From the NCBI GenBank assembly GCA_023489425.1, contig JAMDCG010000076.1, positions 1 through 9,808 of the forward strand: a DNA stretch of 9,808 bases, in the 5' to 3' direction. The notes under the pieces were generated by a model, which saw only the letters and a program-made list of their open reading frames with translations, was not told where the DNA came from and did no database searches. A program made the position numbers and the translations under genes. This DNA is from Thermoplasmatota archaeon (GTDB taxonomy: Archaea; Thermoplasmatota; Thermoplasmata; Thermoplasmatales; Thermoplasmataceae). Below are positions 1-6,499 of this stretch, piece after piece; within the stretch, counting starts at the first letter, position 1, and each line of letters starts with the position of its first letter.

Positions 1-240
1 ATAGGGCCGCTTCTGTCTTATCACCACTGCGTAAACAACCTTTGCCCTAACGTCTGGACCTCCTTTTTTAACGCTTGCTATAAACATGTCACCAACACCT
101 GCTGCTGGAACCCTTCTTGCGACTCCGTGCCATGCTTTTACATTAATTAGACTCACAATTTTGGCACCGCTATTATCTGCGCATACCATTCGTGCTCCAA
201 GTGGTAATCCTCTTGACTGCCTTCCGGCTATACCCTTCAT
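1..240 (-). CDS. rpl14: Large ribosomal subunit protein uL14 (L14), 3' end cut by the window edge
   Basis: uL14 sits on the 50S face next to uL3 and uL24e and helps form intersubunit bridges. Eighty codons are visible from ATG at 240. They begin MKGIAGRQSRGLPLGARM and include the family signature VCADNSGAK at residues 19-27, then ARRVPAAGVGDMF and a KKGGPDVRAKVV strand. Archaeal uL14 is normally about 130 aa, so roughly the last 50 residues lie beyond position 1. The start overlaps the uS17 stop in an ATGA junction, and a GGGAGG SD lies about 10 nt upstream, so translation is probably coupled to uS17. No stop or frameshift interrupts the visible part. Identification is from conserved family sequence and operon position. 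Confidence 0.96.
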   Translation of the reverse strand, partial: MKGIAGRQSRGLPLGARMVCADNSGAKIVSLINVKAWHGVARRVPAAGVGDMFIASVKKGGPDVRAKVVYAVVIRQKRPY

Positions 241-563
241 TGATCCAGCCTCCCTACAACAACGTGCGATATTGTCTTTGCAAGTTTCCTGCATTCCGTG
301 AAGAGAACTCTATCTCCGTTCTTCACCTCAATACAGGGAGGTAGGTGTACATGATAGCTCGATATGGATTTTATATTCCTCTCATACTTTGAGTTGAATT
401 TCTTAAATTCTCTCCTTACTACCACACTGTTTACCATTCCCTTTGAAACAACTGTGCCTATGATTACTCTTCCCCTTACACTCAGATTTGAGTGGTACGG
501 ACATTTCTTATCTTCACACTGCTTTTCCGGTGGTGCAATGTCAAGTCCTATGTTTCTTGTCAT
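237..563 (-). CDS. rps17: Small ribosomal subunit protein uS17 (S17), archaeal type
   Basis: uS17 is a primary 16S rRNA-binding protein of the 30S body. The 108-aa product has the archaeal N-terminus (TRNIGLDIAPPEKQC), then an archaeal-style C16-x4-C21-x2-H24 patch and the RG block LSVRGRVIIGTVVSKGM of the OB-fold. The strand SSYHVHLPPCIEVKNGD and the C-terminal KTISHVVVGRL complete the domain. Length is normal for archaea, whose uS17 carries N- and C-terminal additions relative to the roughly 85-aa bacterial protein. The ATG directly abuts the Rnp1 stop (TAAATG) and has a GGAGG SD inside the Rnp1 3' end. It overlaps uL14 by 4 nt. Confidence 0.97.
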   Translation of the reverse strand: MTRNIGLDIAPPEKQCEDKKCPYHSNLSVRGRVIIGTVVSKGMVNSVVVRREFKKFNSKYERNIKSISSYHVHLPPCIEVKNGDRVLFTECRKLAKTISHVVVGRLDQ

Positions 564-854
564 TTAGTTCATCCTCCTTAAATTTTTATTGATCTTCCTC
601 AGTTCCTTAAGTCGATTTTCAGGTCTGTATCGAATCAGGTTTCCCTTTATCAGATAATTAGTTCCTTCCACATTTACGTTGAAATCACATGAATCCTTTG
701 GTATTTGCCTCACCATGTCAGATGTTTCTATGGAGAACATATTCTTTGTCTCCTTGACCACGATTCCCGTGACTCCCAGAAGTTGTCTGTTTTTTGAATT
801 TAGTACAGTTATTTTTCTTCCGAGATATTCTTCTCCGTAAATGTTATAGACCAT
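564..854 (-). CDS. rnp1: RNase P protein component 1 (Rnp1; Rpp29/Pop4 family)
   Basis: This is one of the protein subunits of archaeal RNase P, which matures the 5' ends of pre-tRNAs. In characterised archaea it pairs with Rpp21 on the specificity domain of the RNA. The 96-aa sequence shows the Sm-like barrel: LGRKITVLNSKNRQLLG (residues 11-27), then VTGIVVKETKNMFSIET with the conserved turn, and IKGNLIRYRPENRLK near residues 69-83. The C-terminus is a basic helix. Length fits the short archaeal homologues; the eukaryotic protein is longer. Its start overlaps the aIF1 stop by 1 nt (TAATG), and a GGAGGT SD lies about 10 nt upstream. Location between aIF1 and uS17 is the standard euryarchaeal arrangement. 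Confidence 0.93.
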   Translation of the reverse strand: MVYNIYGEEYLGRKITVLNSKNRQLLGVTGIVVKETKNMFSIETSDMVRQIPKDSCDFNVNVEGTNYLIKGNLIRYRPENRLKELRKINKNLRRMN

Positions 855-1156
855 TATCCTACAACCTCCGTTTTGAATCCGATACTTTCAAGATACTTCT
901 TTACAGAATCCCTGTGATCGCCCTGTAATTCGATAATCCTGCCTTCCTTTACAGTTCCCCCCGAAGCAACTTTCCTTTTCAGCTGTTTCGCTATATCATC
1001 AACATCTTCCATCTTCGGATCAATACCCTCAATGATGGTCACGTTTTTGCCATATCTTCTTTTATCAACTGTTATTCTTACTGCCATGGTATCTCTGGTA
1101 AATCCATCCCATGGCTGCAGTTCCTTTGGGATTCCTGTAAAGTTCTTATCCTTCAT
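854..1156 (-). CDS. Translation initiation factor aIF1 (SUI1 family), cysteine-free variant
   Basis: aIF1 binds the 30S P-site region and controls start-codon fidelity. The 100-aa protein has the SUI1 fold: RITVDKRRYGKNVTIIEG at 27-44, the helix MEDVDDIAKQLKRK, and the hallmark SGGTVKEGRIIELQGDHRD at 65-83. The last segment, YLESIGFKTEVVG, is the usual C-terminal strand. Many archaeal aIF1 proteins begin with a Cys-rich knuckle around a GLPKELC motif. Here the corresponding segment reads GIPKELQP and the whole protein has no cysteine. Start is an ATG in an ATGA overlap with the uL29 stop, with a strong GAGGAGG SD about 10 nt upstream. Being inside the operon ties its supply to ribosomal proteins. 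Confidence 0.95.
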   Translation of the reverse strand: MKDKNFTGIPKELQPWDGFTRDTMAVRITVDKRRYGKNVTIIEGIDPKMEDVDDIAKQLKRKVASGGTVKEGRIIELQGDHRDSVKKYLESIGFKTEVVG

Positions 1157-1359
1157 CTTTTAGTTTCCTCCTCGTGATCGACTGTTCTTATCCTGGCGAT
1201 CTGGCGCCTTATGGACTTTATCAATCCTGGATTCAAAGGTGATCCTCCCATGGCGACACTTGCCCTCTGTCTAAGAAGATTCTCCTTGAGCTCCTTCATT
1301 CTTTCGTCTCTCTCGTCCTTATTCATTTTTCTCAACTGGTCCGGCTTCAATTCCGACAT
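1153..1359 (-). CDS. rpl29: Large ribosomal subunit protein uL29 (L29)
   Basis: uL29 lies near the peptide exit tunnel beside uL23. The 68-aa product is the expected two-helix hairpin: [20 protein letters not shown], then [16 protein letters not shown], a short SPLNPG turn, and the signature helix [13 protein letters not shown] at 48-60. Length is normal for archaea. The ATG at 1359 is preferred over the internal ATG at codon 12 because the first helix of the family starts here and a strong SD (AAGGAGGTG) precedes it. This choice makes the gene overlap the 3' end of uS3 by 41 nt, far more than the 1-4 nt overlaps elsewhere in the operon. Its stop overlaps the aIF1 start (ATGA). Confidence 0.95.
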   Translation of the reverse strand: MSELKPDQLRKMNKDERDERMKELKENLLRQRASVAMGGSPLNPGLIKSIRRQIARIRTVDHEEETKR

Positions 1360-1981
1360 TTTCTGTGTTCACCTCCTTCATTACTAAATTTGAGTTGTTT
1401 ACCTTTATATCATCTGGAAGCTTGTAGTCCCAGTTCAGTATTCTGACAGAAACCCCTATGATTCCAAGTTTCAGCTTTGCTGTTGAGAAACCATATTCTA
1501 TACCACTTCTTGCAGGTTCACCAGAGTACTTTATTGAACCAAAGAAGAATTTTTGGCTTCTGGCTCTTTCACCGGATATCTTTCCACCGATCTTGATCAT
1601 TACGCCCCTTGCATTGCTTTCAATAATTCTTCTCAGTGCAGTGTTTCCTGCCTTTCTGTAGGCCCATCCTTTCTCCAGAGACATTGCAATCTTCTTTGAA
1701 ACGATCTGCGGATTAAGGTCAGGGTTCTTTACCTCCTTGACTTCTATCCTTGGGCCTTCAATTTTGAATCTATTCTTTAGTGTCTCTTCAATCTCCTGAA
1801 CCTTTGATCCCCTTCTGCCTATGACAAGACCCGGTTTGTTTACCACTAGCTGTATTGATGTATCAAGAAGATTTCTCTTCATTTCAATTCCACCGAAGCC
1901 AGCACTGTCCGTTTCTTTCCTGACATATTCTGAAACGAGAAGTCTTTTTATACTTTCGTTAATGAACTTTCTCTCTTTCAT
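1319..1981 (-). CDS. rps3: Small ribosomal subunit protein uS3 (S3)
   Basis: uS3 forms the mRNA entry channel of the 30S head. The 220-aa product starts [20 protein letters not shown]. It has a type II KH domain with [20 protein letters not shown], whose GRRG loop falls at residues 55-58. The C-terminal domain follows, with [21 protein letters not shown] and the hallmark [20 protein letters not shown], then [18 protein letters not shown]. Length is typical for archaea. The ATG is in an ATGA overlap with the uL22 stop, with a GAGGAGGT SD just upstream. The last 13 codons and stop run into uL29; this tail (roughly [13 protein letters not shown]) is acidic, and archaeal uS3 tails are generally variable. 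Confidence 0.97.
   Translation of the reverse strand: MKERKFINESIKRLLVSEYVRKETDSAGFGGIEMKRNLLDTSIQLVVNKPGLVIGRRGSKVQEIEETLKNRFKIEGPRIEVKEVKNPDLNPQIVSKKIAMSLEKGWAYRKAGNTALRRIIESNARGVMIKIGGKISGERARSQKFFFGSIKYSGEPARSGIEYGFSTAKLKLGIIGVSVRILNWDYKLPDDIKVNNSNLVMKEVNTENVGIEAGPVEKNE
1370..1378 (-). promoter_or_regulatory. Shine-Dalgarno site of uL29, inside the uS3 coding sequence
   Basis: On the minus strand this reads AAGGAGGTG, a near-perfect match to the anti-SD. It lies about 10 nt before the ATG at 1359 and within the last codons of uS3. It decides the uL29 start and so the size of the uS3/uL29 overlap. Confidence 0.8.
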
Positions 1982-2427
1982 TCTTCAACCTCCTCTACAA
2001 CAATGGAGAGATGAACCATATCCCTGTTGTTCGCACCAGCTCTCCCATATGCCTTAGGTGTGAATCTCTTCAGCATTGGTCCTTTATTTGCTGTTATTAA
2101 GCTTATCCTTAGTGAGTCCGTATCAAGCCCCTTGAATTCCGCATTAGCTTTCACGTTATCTATCAGTGTTTTGAATTGCTTGACTGCTCTGACAGGGTAT
2201 CTACCAGGACCATATCCCTTCCTGTGTGATACTGAATCCAGATATCTAAAATATTTTATTGGTCTCTGCTTGTTCATTACATCATCTAGAAGTGCCTCTG
2301 CCTTTGAGAGGTTCATTCCTTTCAGATTATGTGCTATATTTACTGCATCCTTCAGGGAGATGTTACAGTTCTTCCTTATGGATCTGGCAGATTTTTCCGG
2401 TATTTCATTTAATGAGTATCCTTTCAT
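1978..2427 (-). CDS. rpl22: Large ribosomal subunit protein uL22 (L22)
   Basis: uL22 lines the nascent-peptide tunnel and contacts several 23S rRNA domains. The 149-aa product shows an N-terminal [20 protein letters not shown], then the helix [22 protein letters not shown]. The archaeal insert [18 protein letters not shown] precedes the long tunnel hairpin, which ends in [20 protein letters not shown] near residues 121-140. Length is normal for archaea, which are longer than the roughly 110-aa bacterial form. The ATG lies 6 nt after the uS19 stop. The SD is weak (AAGTGAT), suggesting dependence on upstream translation. The stop overlaps uS3 by 4 nt. Confidence 0.97.
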   Translation of the reverse strand: MKGYSLNEIPEKSARSIRKNCNISLKDAVNIAHNLKGMNLSKAEALLDDVMNKQRPIKYFRYLDSVSHRKGYGPGRYPVRAVKQFKTLIDNVKANAEFKGLDTDSLRISLITANKGPMLKRFTPKAYGRAGANNRDMVHLSIVVEEVEE

Positions 2428-2433
2428 TTTAAA

Positions 2434-2889
2434 TCACTTCAGTGGCATGAACTTTGAAGACCTTGTTGCACCTACTCCTGGTCCAGAGTGCTTTACTTCT
2501 CCCCTTGTTAATGCGAATTCTCCTACATAATGTCCAATCATTTCAGCTTTAAGTTCGAATTTTACGTAACTTTTACCGTTGTGAACGTGCACTATTTTTC
2601 CAACATATCTGGGAAGAATTATAAGGTCCCTTACATGTGTCCTGATTTCAGGTTTCTTTCCAAGTAGTCTCTTTACTACTATCTTTTGATCTGGCCCCAT
2701 TTCTCTTTTTAAGCTTCTTCTTACTCTTGCTGGAAACACTTCCATGAGCTTTTCCCTGTCCATTTTCTGGAGCTCTTCCAGTGTATATCCCTTGTATTTG
2801 AATTCCTTGGATCTGCCCATGGCAACTTTTTGGGACTTCCTGCTCCTCCTTCTTATGGACTTCGCTGATGCCTGTCTATTTGTGGTCAT
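2434..2889 (-). CDS. rps19: Small ribosomal subunit protein uS19 (S19), with basic N-terminal extension
   Basis: uS19 sits in the 30S head beside uS13. The 151-aa product contains the archaeal/eukaryotic core: [18 protein letters not shown] (31-48) and [16 protein letters not shown]. It continues with [19 protein letters not shown] (84-102), [11 protein letters not shown] (119-129) and [10 protein letters not shown] (138-147). The first 23 residues are a Lys/Arg/Ser-rich tail ahead of an internal ATG at codon 24 (position 2820) that would give a 128-aa protein. The upstream ATG at 2889 is preferred because an AAGGAGG SD lies 8 nt before it and it forms an ATGA overlap with uL2. The internal ATG has no SD at proper distance. 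Confidence 0.95.
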   Translation of the reverse strand: MTTNRQASAKSIRRRSRKSQKVAMGRSKEFKYKGYTLEELQKMDREKLMEVFPARVRRSLKREMGPDQKIVVKRLLGKKPEIRTHVRDLIILPRYVGKIVHVHNGKSYVKFELKAEMIGHYVGEFALTRGEVKHSGPGVGATRSSKFMPLK

Positions 2890-3581
2890 TTAATCTTCCT
2901 CCTTTTAGGTGATAATCTTCCTACTTTCCTTCCTGGTGGTGTACCCCTTCCAACTGTGCTTGGTCTACCAACGTGCTGATGATTTCCTCCTCCATGAGGA
3001 TGGTTCACCGCATTCATTGCAACACCTCTTACAGTATAGGCCTTTTTAGCCTTGCTCTGAAGATAGTGTATGTGCCTTCCGGCCTTTAGGATTGGAATAT
3101 CTTTCGCTCCTGTACCAGCAACAACTCCTACTGTTGCTCTGCACTGTGGATTCACATTCTTTATAGCTCCTGACGGCAATTTTATTGAAACAAATTCCCC
3201 GTGACTTATTACCTGAGAGTATGCACCTGCAGTCCTGCAGAGTTTTCCTCCATCACCCGGTACTGTTTCTATGTTATGAACCAGAGAGCCGTCTGGAATA
3301 AATCCAAGGTAAGTAGAATCCCCACTTTTGGGATTTTCTATTTTACCTATGTTAACTGTCTGGTCAACGTATGCACCGTTGAATGCTATTTGGTACAGTT
3401 TTTTCTTGTTAGTACCATCAAGGACCAGAACTGGTGACGTCCTGCCCGGGGCGTGAATAATATCTTTTATTTTGTAATTTCCGTCCTCGGGTATTCTCAT
3501 TGGGCTCACATGTCTATGCCCAGGACTCCTGAACACCAGTTTGCCCTTTCCTCTTCTCTGTGTTATTAATAGTTTACCCAT
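2886..3581 (-). CDS. rpl2: Large ribosomal subunit protein uL2 (L2)
   Basis: uL2 binds 23S rRNA near the peptidyl-transferase centre and is needed for subunit association. The 231-aa product has an OB-like N-terminal half ([12 protein letters not shown], then [14 protein letters not shown]). Its SH3-like half contains [18 protein letters not shown] and [16 protein letters not shown]. The signature loop [15 protein letters not shown] ends at residue 199 and includes the universally conserved histidine of the NHPHGGG motif. It finishes with the basic tail [16 protein letters not shown]. Length fits the archaeal family. The ATG follows the uL23 stop by 9 nt, with a GAGGT SD, and the stop overlaps uS19 by 4 nt. 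Confidence 0.98.
   Translation of the reverse strand: MGKLLITQRRGKGKLVFRSPGHRHVSPMRIPEDGNYKIKDIIHAPGRTSPVLVLDGTNKKKLYQIAFNGAYVDQTVNIGKIENPKSGDSTYLGFIPDGSLVHNIETVPGDGGKLCRTAGAYSQVISHGEFVSIKLPSGAIKNVNPQCRATVGVVAGTGAKDIPILKAGRHIHYLQSKAKKAYTVRGVAMNAVNHPHGGGNHQHVGRPSTVGRGTPPGRKVGRLSPKRRKIK
2898..2904 (-). promoter_or_regulatory. Shine-Dalgarno site of uS19 that decides its long start
   Basis: On the minus strand this reads AAGGAGG, 8 nt before the ATG at 2889, within the end of the uL2 gene. It supports initiation at the upstream ATG and hence the basic N-terminal extension of uS19. Confidence 0.75.
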
Positions 3582-3590
3582 TTTAATACC

Positions 3591-3848
3591 TCAGTAAATT
3601 CCTATCCTCTCTCCAATCTCTTCAGCATTAAACTCTGGAGCAAGTTTAATCACTGCTTTTTTTCCTCTCTTTGTGTAGAGAACATTTATTTTTTCAACCT
3701 TTACATTGAACTGTTTCTCCACATCTTCTTTTATTTGTTTCTTTGTTGCCTTCCTGCTAACTATAAATGTAAGTTTGTTTTCAGTCTGACTTTGTATCAT
3801 GGTTTTTTCTGTCGCAGTTGGTGAAATAATAACGTCTTCCATCTTCAT
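3591..3848 (-). CDS. rpl23: Large ribosomal subunit protein uL23 (L23)
   Basis: uL23 is at the tunnel exit, where signal recognition particle and nascent-chain factors dock. The 85-aa product shows the family opening VIISPTATEKTM and the strand LTFIVSRKATKKQIKEDVE. It continues with FNVKVEKINVLYTKRGKKAVIKL and ends in an archaeal C-terminus (AEEIGERIGIY). Length is typical for archaea. The start is an ATG in a 4-nt overlap with uL4, preceded by a G-rich SD (GGGGG). A second in-frame ATG two codons on would change only two residues. Confidence 0.97.
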   Translation of the reverse strand: MKMEDVIISPTATEKTMIQSQTENKLTFIVSRKATKKQIKEDVEKQFNVKVEKINVLYTKRGKKAVIKLAPEFNAEEIGERIGIY

Positions 3849-4600
3849 TCTACCCCCATATTCTTAATTGAGCTTTCGGTAAAAAGGATCAGTCTTCCTC
3901 CTTTTCCTCCTGGAGCGAGTTTTGATATTGAAATATTTTTACAATGCGATACCTCAACTCCTGGAAGAGATTTAAAGGCTGTAAGATGCATGGGAGAGTC
4001 TGTTACAATAAGAATGCTCTTTGGTGTCCTGTACGTCCTGTTCCTCATTGTACCTCTGCCAGCCCTGATCTTTGTTCTGTCCTTCGCCCTTTCTATATCG
4101 TCCCATACACCAAGAGACTGAAGGAAATTTCTTGCCTCCCTGGTCTTTCTAATATTGTTAATATCATCATTAACAACAACAGGGAAGGTAAGTTCTTCAG
4201 AAAACATGTGACCTCTTTTCCTTACCATTTCAGCATTTGCAGCCATGGTCAATGCAGTTTTCCATGCTATCTCTTTTTCTTTCTTGTTTATCTTTAGTTT
4301 GAGTACCTTCTCTGCTCTTGGAGAATGTGGACTTCTACCTCCCTTTGTGCTTCCGAGTAATACTGCCCTTGAACTTCCGGATACTCTGGGCATTCTAGAA
4401 ATACCCATTCCTGGCCCTGATGTATGCCCAACTCTCCTCAGTCCTGCATTGGGTGAGGAGCCGTAGGGCTTTCTGTATGAAAGTGTTACTGCTCTGAAAG
4501 CCTTCTGCATTATATCTTCTCTTAACTCAGACTGGAAAATTTGAGGTACCTCTACCTCGTGATCAACCTTTCCTTCCATATTGTAAACTGATGTTTTCAT
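3845..4600 (-). CDS. rpl4: Large ribosomal subunit protein uL4 (L4, archaeal L4e type)
   Basis: uL4 sends a loop into the peptide tunnel and helps 50S assembly; in E. coli the homologue also represses its own operon. The 251-aa product has VYNMEGKVDHEVEVPQIF at the N-terminus. The basic tunnel loop follows: SSPNAGLRRVGHTSGPGMG, then RVSGSSRAVLLGSTKGGRSPHSP. The archaeal helix AWKTALTMAANAEMVRKRGH is at 112-131, and the fold ends with ILIVTDSPMHLTAFKSLPG and the C-terminal FTESSIKNMGVE. Length matches archaeal uL4. The ATG lies 2 nt after the uL3 stop with a GGTGAT SD, and the stop overlaps uL23. Confidence 0.97.
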   Translation of the reverse strand: MKTSVYNMEGKVDHEVEVPQIFQSELREDIMQKAFRAVTLSYRKPYGSSPNAGLRRVGHTSGPGMGISRMPRVSGSSRAVLLGSTKGGRSPHSPRAEKVLKLKINKKEKEIAWKTALTMAANAEMVRKRGHMFSEELTFPVVVNDDINNIRKTREARNFLQSLGVWDDIERAKDRTKIRAGRGTMRNRTYRTPKSILIVTDSPMHLTAFKSLPGVEVSHCKNISISKLAPGGKGGRLILFTESSIKNMGVE

Positions 4601-4602
4601 TT

Positions 4603-5592
4603 TTAATCACCCTGCTTGGATTCCCTGGATATATATGCAACTTCCAGATTCTCAACAGATGGAGATTTCTGCCTTGATGGATCCCTGAATTTAATTAACC
4701 TCTTTATTGGACCTGGAACTGAACCGTGAATCAATACATAATTTGTTCTAACCAATCCGTAGTTTACAAATCCTCCTTTAACGTTGATATCATCCTGACC
4801 CTGGGATTTGGCATATTTTATGATCCTCATGTTCTGTTGCGTCCTCTGGTGCGATCCCATTTGTCCTGCCTGAGGAACCTGCCATCTTATCCAGTCTGGG
4901 TGCCATGGACCCAGTGTTCCTATCATTCTCCTGTGATTTCTATTTTTTGTTGGAAGAAGTTTGACTCCAAATCTCTCAACGTGACCTGTGAATCCCTTTC
5001 CCTTGGTCACTGATATAACATCCACAAAGTTTCCTGGTTTTGAAAAGTCTGTAAATTCTATTTCTTTTCCCAGTTTTTCAGTGGCATATTTGATTCTGGC
5101 GTCTACTGTTGAACCCCCAATTCTGGCTTCATAAATATCAGGTATTTTCTTTGGAACCCCTGTGATAAGCCATGGCTGAAGCATCAGCATAACTCTAACT
5201 TCTGTGAGATCCTGTGGAATTTCTCTTTCGTTTTTCTTTTTTACCTCTGGAATTACTTCAAAAATCTCCTTATCCAGATTGTCTGCCCACTTTTCATAGG
5301 TTACTCTTAATCCGTCTTCGGTTTCAGAATATCCCCTGACACAAACTACCTTTGCTGGTGGTACCTCAACTACTGTTACAGCAGCCATTATATTTCTTCC
5401 TGCTGTTGTACTACTCTTTCTGTAATCTACCATCTCAACATGTGTCATACCAACCTTGTAGCCTCCAAAAGATTGGATTTTAACATTTCCCTCAATCTCT
5501 GGCCAGCTTCTGATTGTAGACTTTAAGCTAGGCTTTCTCTTTCTGTGATAGTATCCAATAGATCCTCTTCTAGGATGATGTGGTGTTGCCAT
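4603..5592 (-). CDS. rpl3: Large ribosomal subunit protein uL3 (L3), first gene of the operon
   Basis: uL3 reaches toward the peptidyl-transferase centre and is an early 50S assembly protein. The chosen 329-aa product begins MATPHHPRRGSIGYYHRKRK, the typical archaeal/eukaryotic N-terminus. It carries FGGYKVGMTHVEMVD near 42-56, VTKGKGFTGHVERFGVK at 195-211, and GQMGSHQRTQQN at 243-254 in the central extension. The frame stays open upstream to a TTG at 5631, but the ATG at 5592 is the better start. It has a GAGGTG SD 8 nt upstream and gives the family N-terminus, whereas the extra 13 residues match nothing expected. It is followed after 2 nt by uL4. Expression probably starts from the TATA box near 5713. 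Confidence 0.97.
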   Translation of the reverse strand: MATPHHPRRGSIGYYHRKRKPSLKSTIRSWPEIEGNVKIQSFGGYKVGMTHVEMVDYRKSSTTAGRNIMAAVTVVEVPPAKVVCVRGYSETEDGLRVTYEKWADNLDKEIFEVIPEVKKKNEREIPQDLTEVRVMLMLQPWLITGVPKKIPDIYEARIGGSTVDARIKYATEKLGKEIEFTDFSKPGNFVDVISVTKGKGFTGHVERFGVKLLPTKNRNHRRMIGTLGPWHPDWIRWQVPQAGQMGSHQRTQQNMRIIKYAKSQGQDDINVKGGFVNYGLVRTNYVLIHGSVPGPIKRLIKFRDPSRQKSPSVENLEVAYISRESKQGD

Positions 5593-5600
5593 ATTTTTTT

Positions 5601-5606
5601 CACCTC
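5601..5606 (-). promoter_or_regulatory. Shine-Dalgarno site of uL3
   Basis: On the minus strand this reads GAGGTG, 8 nt before the ATG at 5592 and followed by an A-rich spacer. It supports that ATG over the upstream in-frame TTG. Confidence 0.75.
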
Positions 5607-5611
5607 TACCG

Positions 5612-5665
5612 TTACACCTGTTTTGCAACAAAAATTTTTGTGCTCAACTGTGGATGCCTTAACAT
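5612..5665 (-). other. Possible 17-codon leader ORF upstream of uL3
   Basis: Within the leader, ATG at 5665 opens a frame encoding MLRHPQLSTKIFVAKQV and ending TAA at 5612-5614. The stop is 19 nt before the uL3 ATG and just upstream of the uL3 SD. The same frame is open back to a TAA at 5720-5722 (about 36 codons), with a GTG two codons before the ATG. No good SD precedes it, and the start sits in a possible hairpin. It could be a leader peptide that couples uL3 translation, the decayed end of a lost gene, or chance. The sequence alone cannot tell these apart, and I recognise no family. Confidence 0.3.
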
Positions 5666-5671
5666 TGCCAC
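5650..5671 (-). other. Potential hairpin over the leader-ORF start
   Basis: On the minus strand GTGG (5671-5668) can pair with CCAC (5653-5650), and inside it ATG (5665-5663) with CAT (5656-5654). The loop is TTAAGG, with a 2-nt bulge. The stem is only 7 bp with the bulge, so stability is doubtful, but it would cover the ATG of the small leader ORF. Confidence 0.25.
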
Positions 5672-5708
5672 TGGTGTATGGTCTGTTCTTTCAGATAATG
5701 TAAGACCG

Positions 5709-5717
5709 TATTTAAAG
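5709..5717 (-). promoter_or_regulatory. TATA box (box A) of the uL3 ribosomal operon
   Basis: On the minus strand this reads CTTTAAATA, matching the archaeal TTTAWATA consensus. Spacing of about 26 nt would put the transcription start near 5687, giving a leader of about 95 nt. A weaker alternative, CATATATACC at 5765-5774, would make the leader longer by about 55 nt. No transcription data are available to choose between them. Confidence 0.55.
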
Positions 5718-5802
5718 ATTTATTAATTCCTTTTCGTTCTATGGATTGTTAAGCATGGTGCACTGGTATATATGATGGTAGATAGTCATACTTTTTGGAA
5801 AC

Positions 5803-6495
5803 TTACTCCTGCTCAGAAAGAAAGAACAGTTCCAGAAAGGGTGAAATGTTGTTAAGTATTCTGTTCTTCGCCTTATTAAGGTGCTCTTCAACTGTAGATT
5901 CAGAAAGGGAAACAATTCTGGCAAGAGATTCTATTTCTGTGGCCTTTGGTATTTTGAAGTAGCCATTGGCAAGTGCTATTTGCATAATTTTTGCCTGCTT
6001 TACAGTTAAGTCGGAGAAAATATCAGATACGGAAACAGTTGATACACTTCTCAGTGTTTCTGGATGTATGGACTTACTCTTTTTTATTTTTACCTCACCA
6101 TATTTTTCGAATGCCTGAATTAGTTTTTCAATTGTACCAGTCTCAATGACTATGAGAGTAATAGTTTCCAGTCCATTATCGTAAACTACTGGACCTTGCC
6201 ACAGGGAATAGAGTGATTCAGCTATGCGTATTGATGAATTCTGGATGCTGCACCTGCATTTCATCATGAGTTCCACCTTACCTTCTTTGTTCTCTCTGTA
6301 GACTATGGTTGTTCCAAGCTTCTGTTCTATATTTGCAAATTCATCTTCGAGAGCCTTCAGATCATTATTTTTCCCGTAGAATTCAAGGTAGTCTATATTA
6401 GAATTGCACCATCTCAAGAATTTTATATTTGCAAAATCCTTAGATAACTGGTTGAATGCAAGGTGATTATCTATAACAAGATCGATTTGCCTCAT
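5803..6495 (-). CDS. HTH-10 (bacterioopsin-activator-like) transcriptional regulator
   Basis: This is a DNA-binding regulator of the archaeal bacterioopsin-activator type. Of the 230 residues, about 163-216 form the HTH-10 domain. It has LTVKQAKIMQIALANGYF, the IPKATEIESLARIV segment, and the recognition-helix region LSESTVEEHLNKAKNRIL. Residues 1-160 match the usual poorly conserved N-terminal sensing region; it has cysteines at 30, 80 and 82 (the last two in MKCRCS) but no recognisable ligand pocket. The frame is open upstream to a GTG at 6585, but that would run into the divergent gene. ATG at 6495 is chosen because the TATA element centred near 6521 lies 26 nt upstream, which predicts a leaderless mRNA, and no SD is present. 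Its target is unknown; the divergent small gene is the obvious candidate. Confidence 0.85.
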   Translation of the reverse strand: MRQIDLVIDNHLAFNQLSKDFANIKFLRWCNSNIDYLEFYGKNNDLKALEDEFANIEQKLGTTIVYRENKEGKVELMMKCRCSIQNSSIRIAESLYSLWQGPVVYDNGLETITLIVIETGTIEKLIQAFEKYGEVKIKKSKSIHPETLRSVSTVSVSDIFSDLTVKQAKIMQIALANGYFKIPKATEIESLARIVSLSESTVEEHLNKAKNRILNNISPFLELFFLSEQE

Positions 6496-6499
6496 GAAA

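Noticed and set aside
854..1156. aIF1 and RNase P protein genes inside a ribosomal operon as a novelty
   Set aside because: This gene order is standard in euryarchaea, so the arrangement itself is expected.
2027..2530. A 167-codon plus-strand open frame opposite uL22 and uS19
   Set aside because: It lies antisense to two well-conserved ribosomal protein genes. Its translation looks like a shadow rich in Phe, Ser and Leu, and no SD or promoter supports it.
3000..3005. Asn in place of Asp in the uL2 VDHPHGGG signature (reads VNHPHGGG)
   Set aside because: The functional histidine is kept, and Asn at this position is a mild change that I believe occurs in other archaea.
5593..5631. N-terminal extension of uL3 from a TTG at 5631
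   Set aside because: The ATG at 5592 has the SD at the right distance and gives the standard family N-terminus. The extra 13 residues are not expected in uL3.
5739..5924. A 61-codon minus-strand frame over the end of the HTH-10 gene
   Set aside because: It overlaps the conserved HTH-10 coding region in another frame and has no family resemblance or SD.
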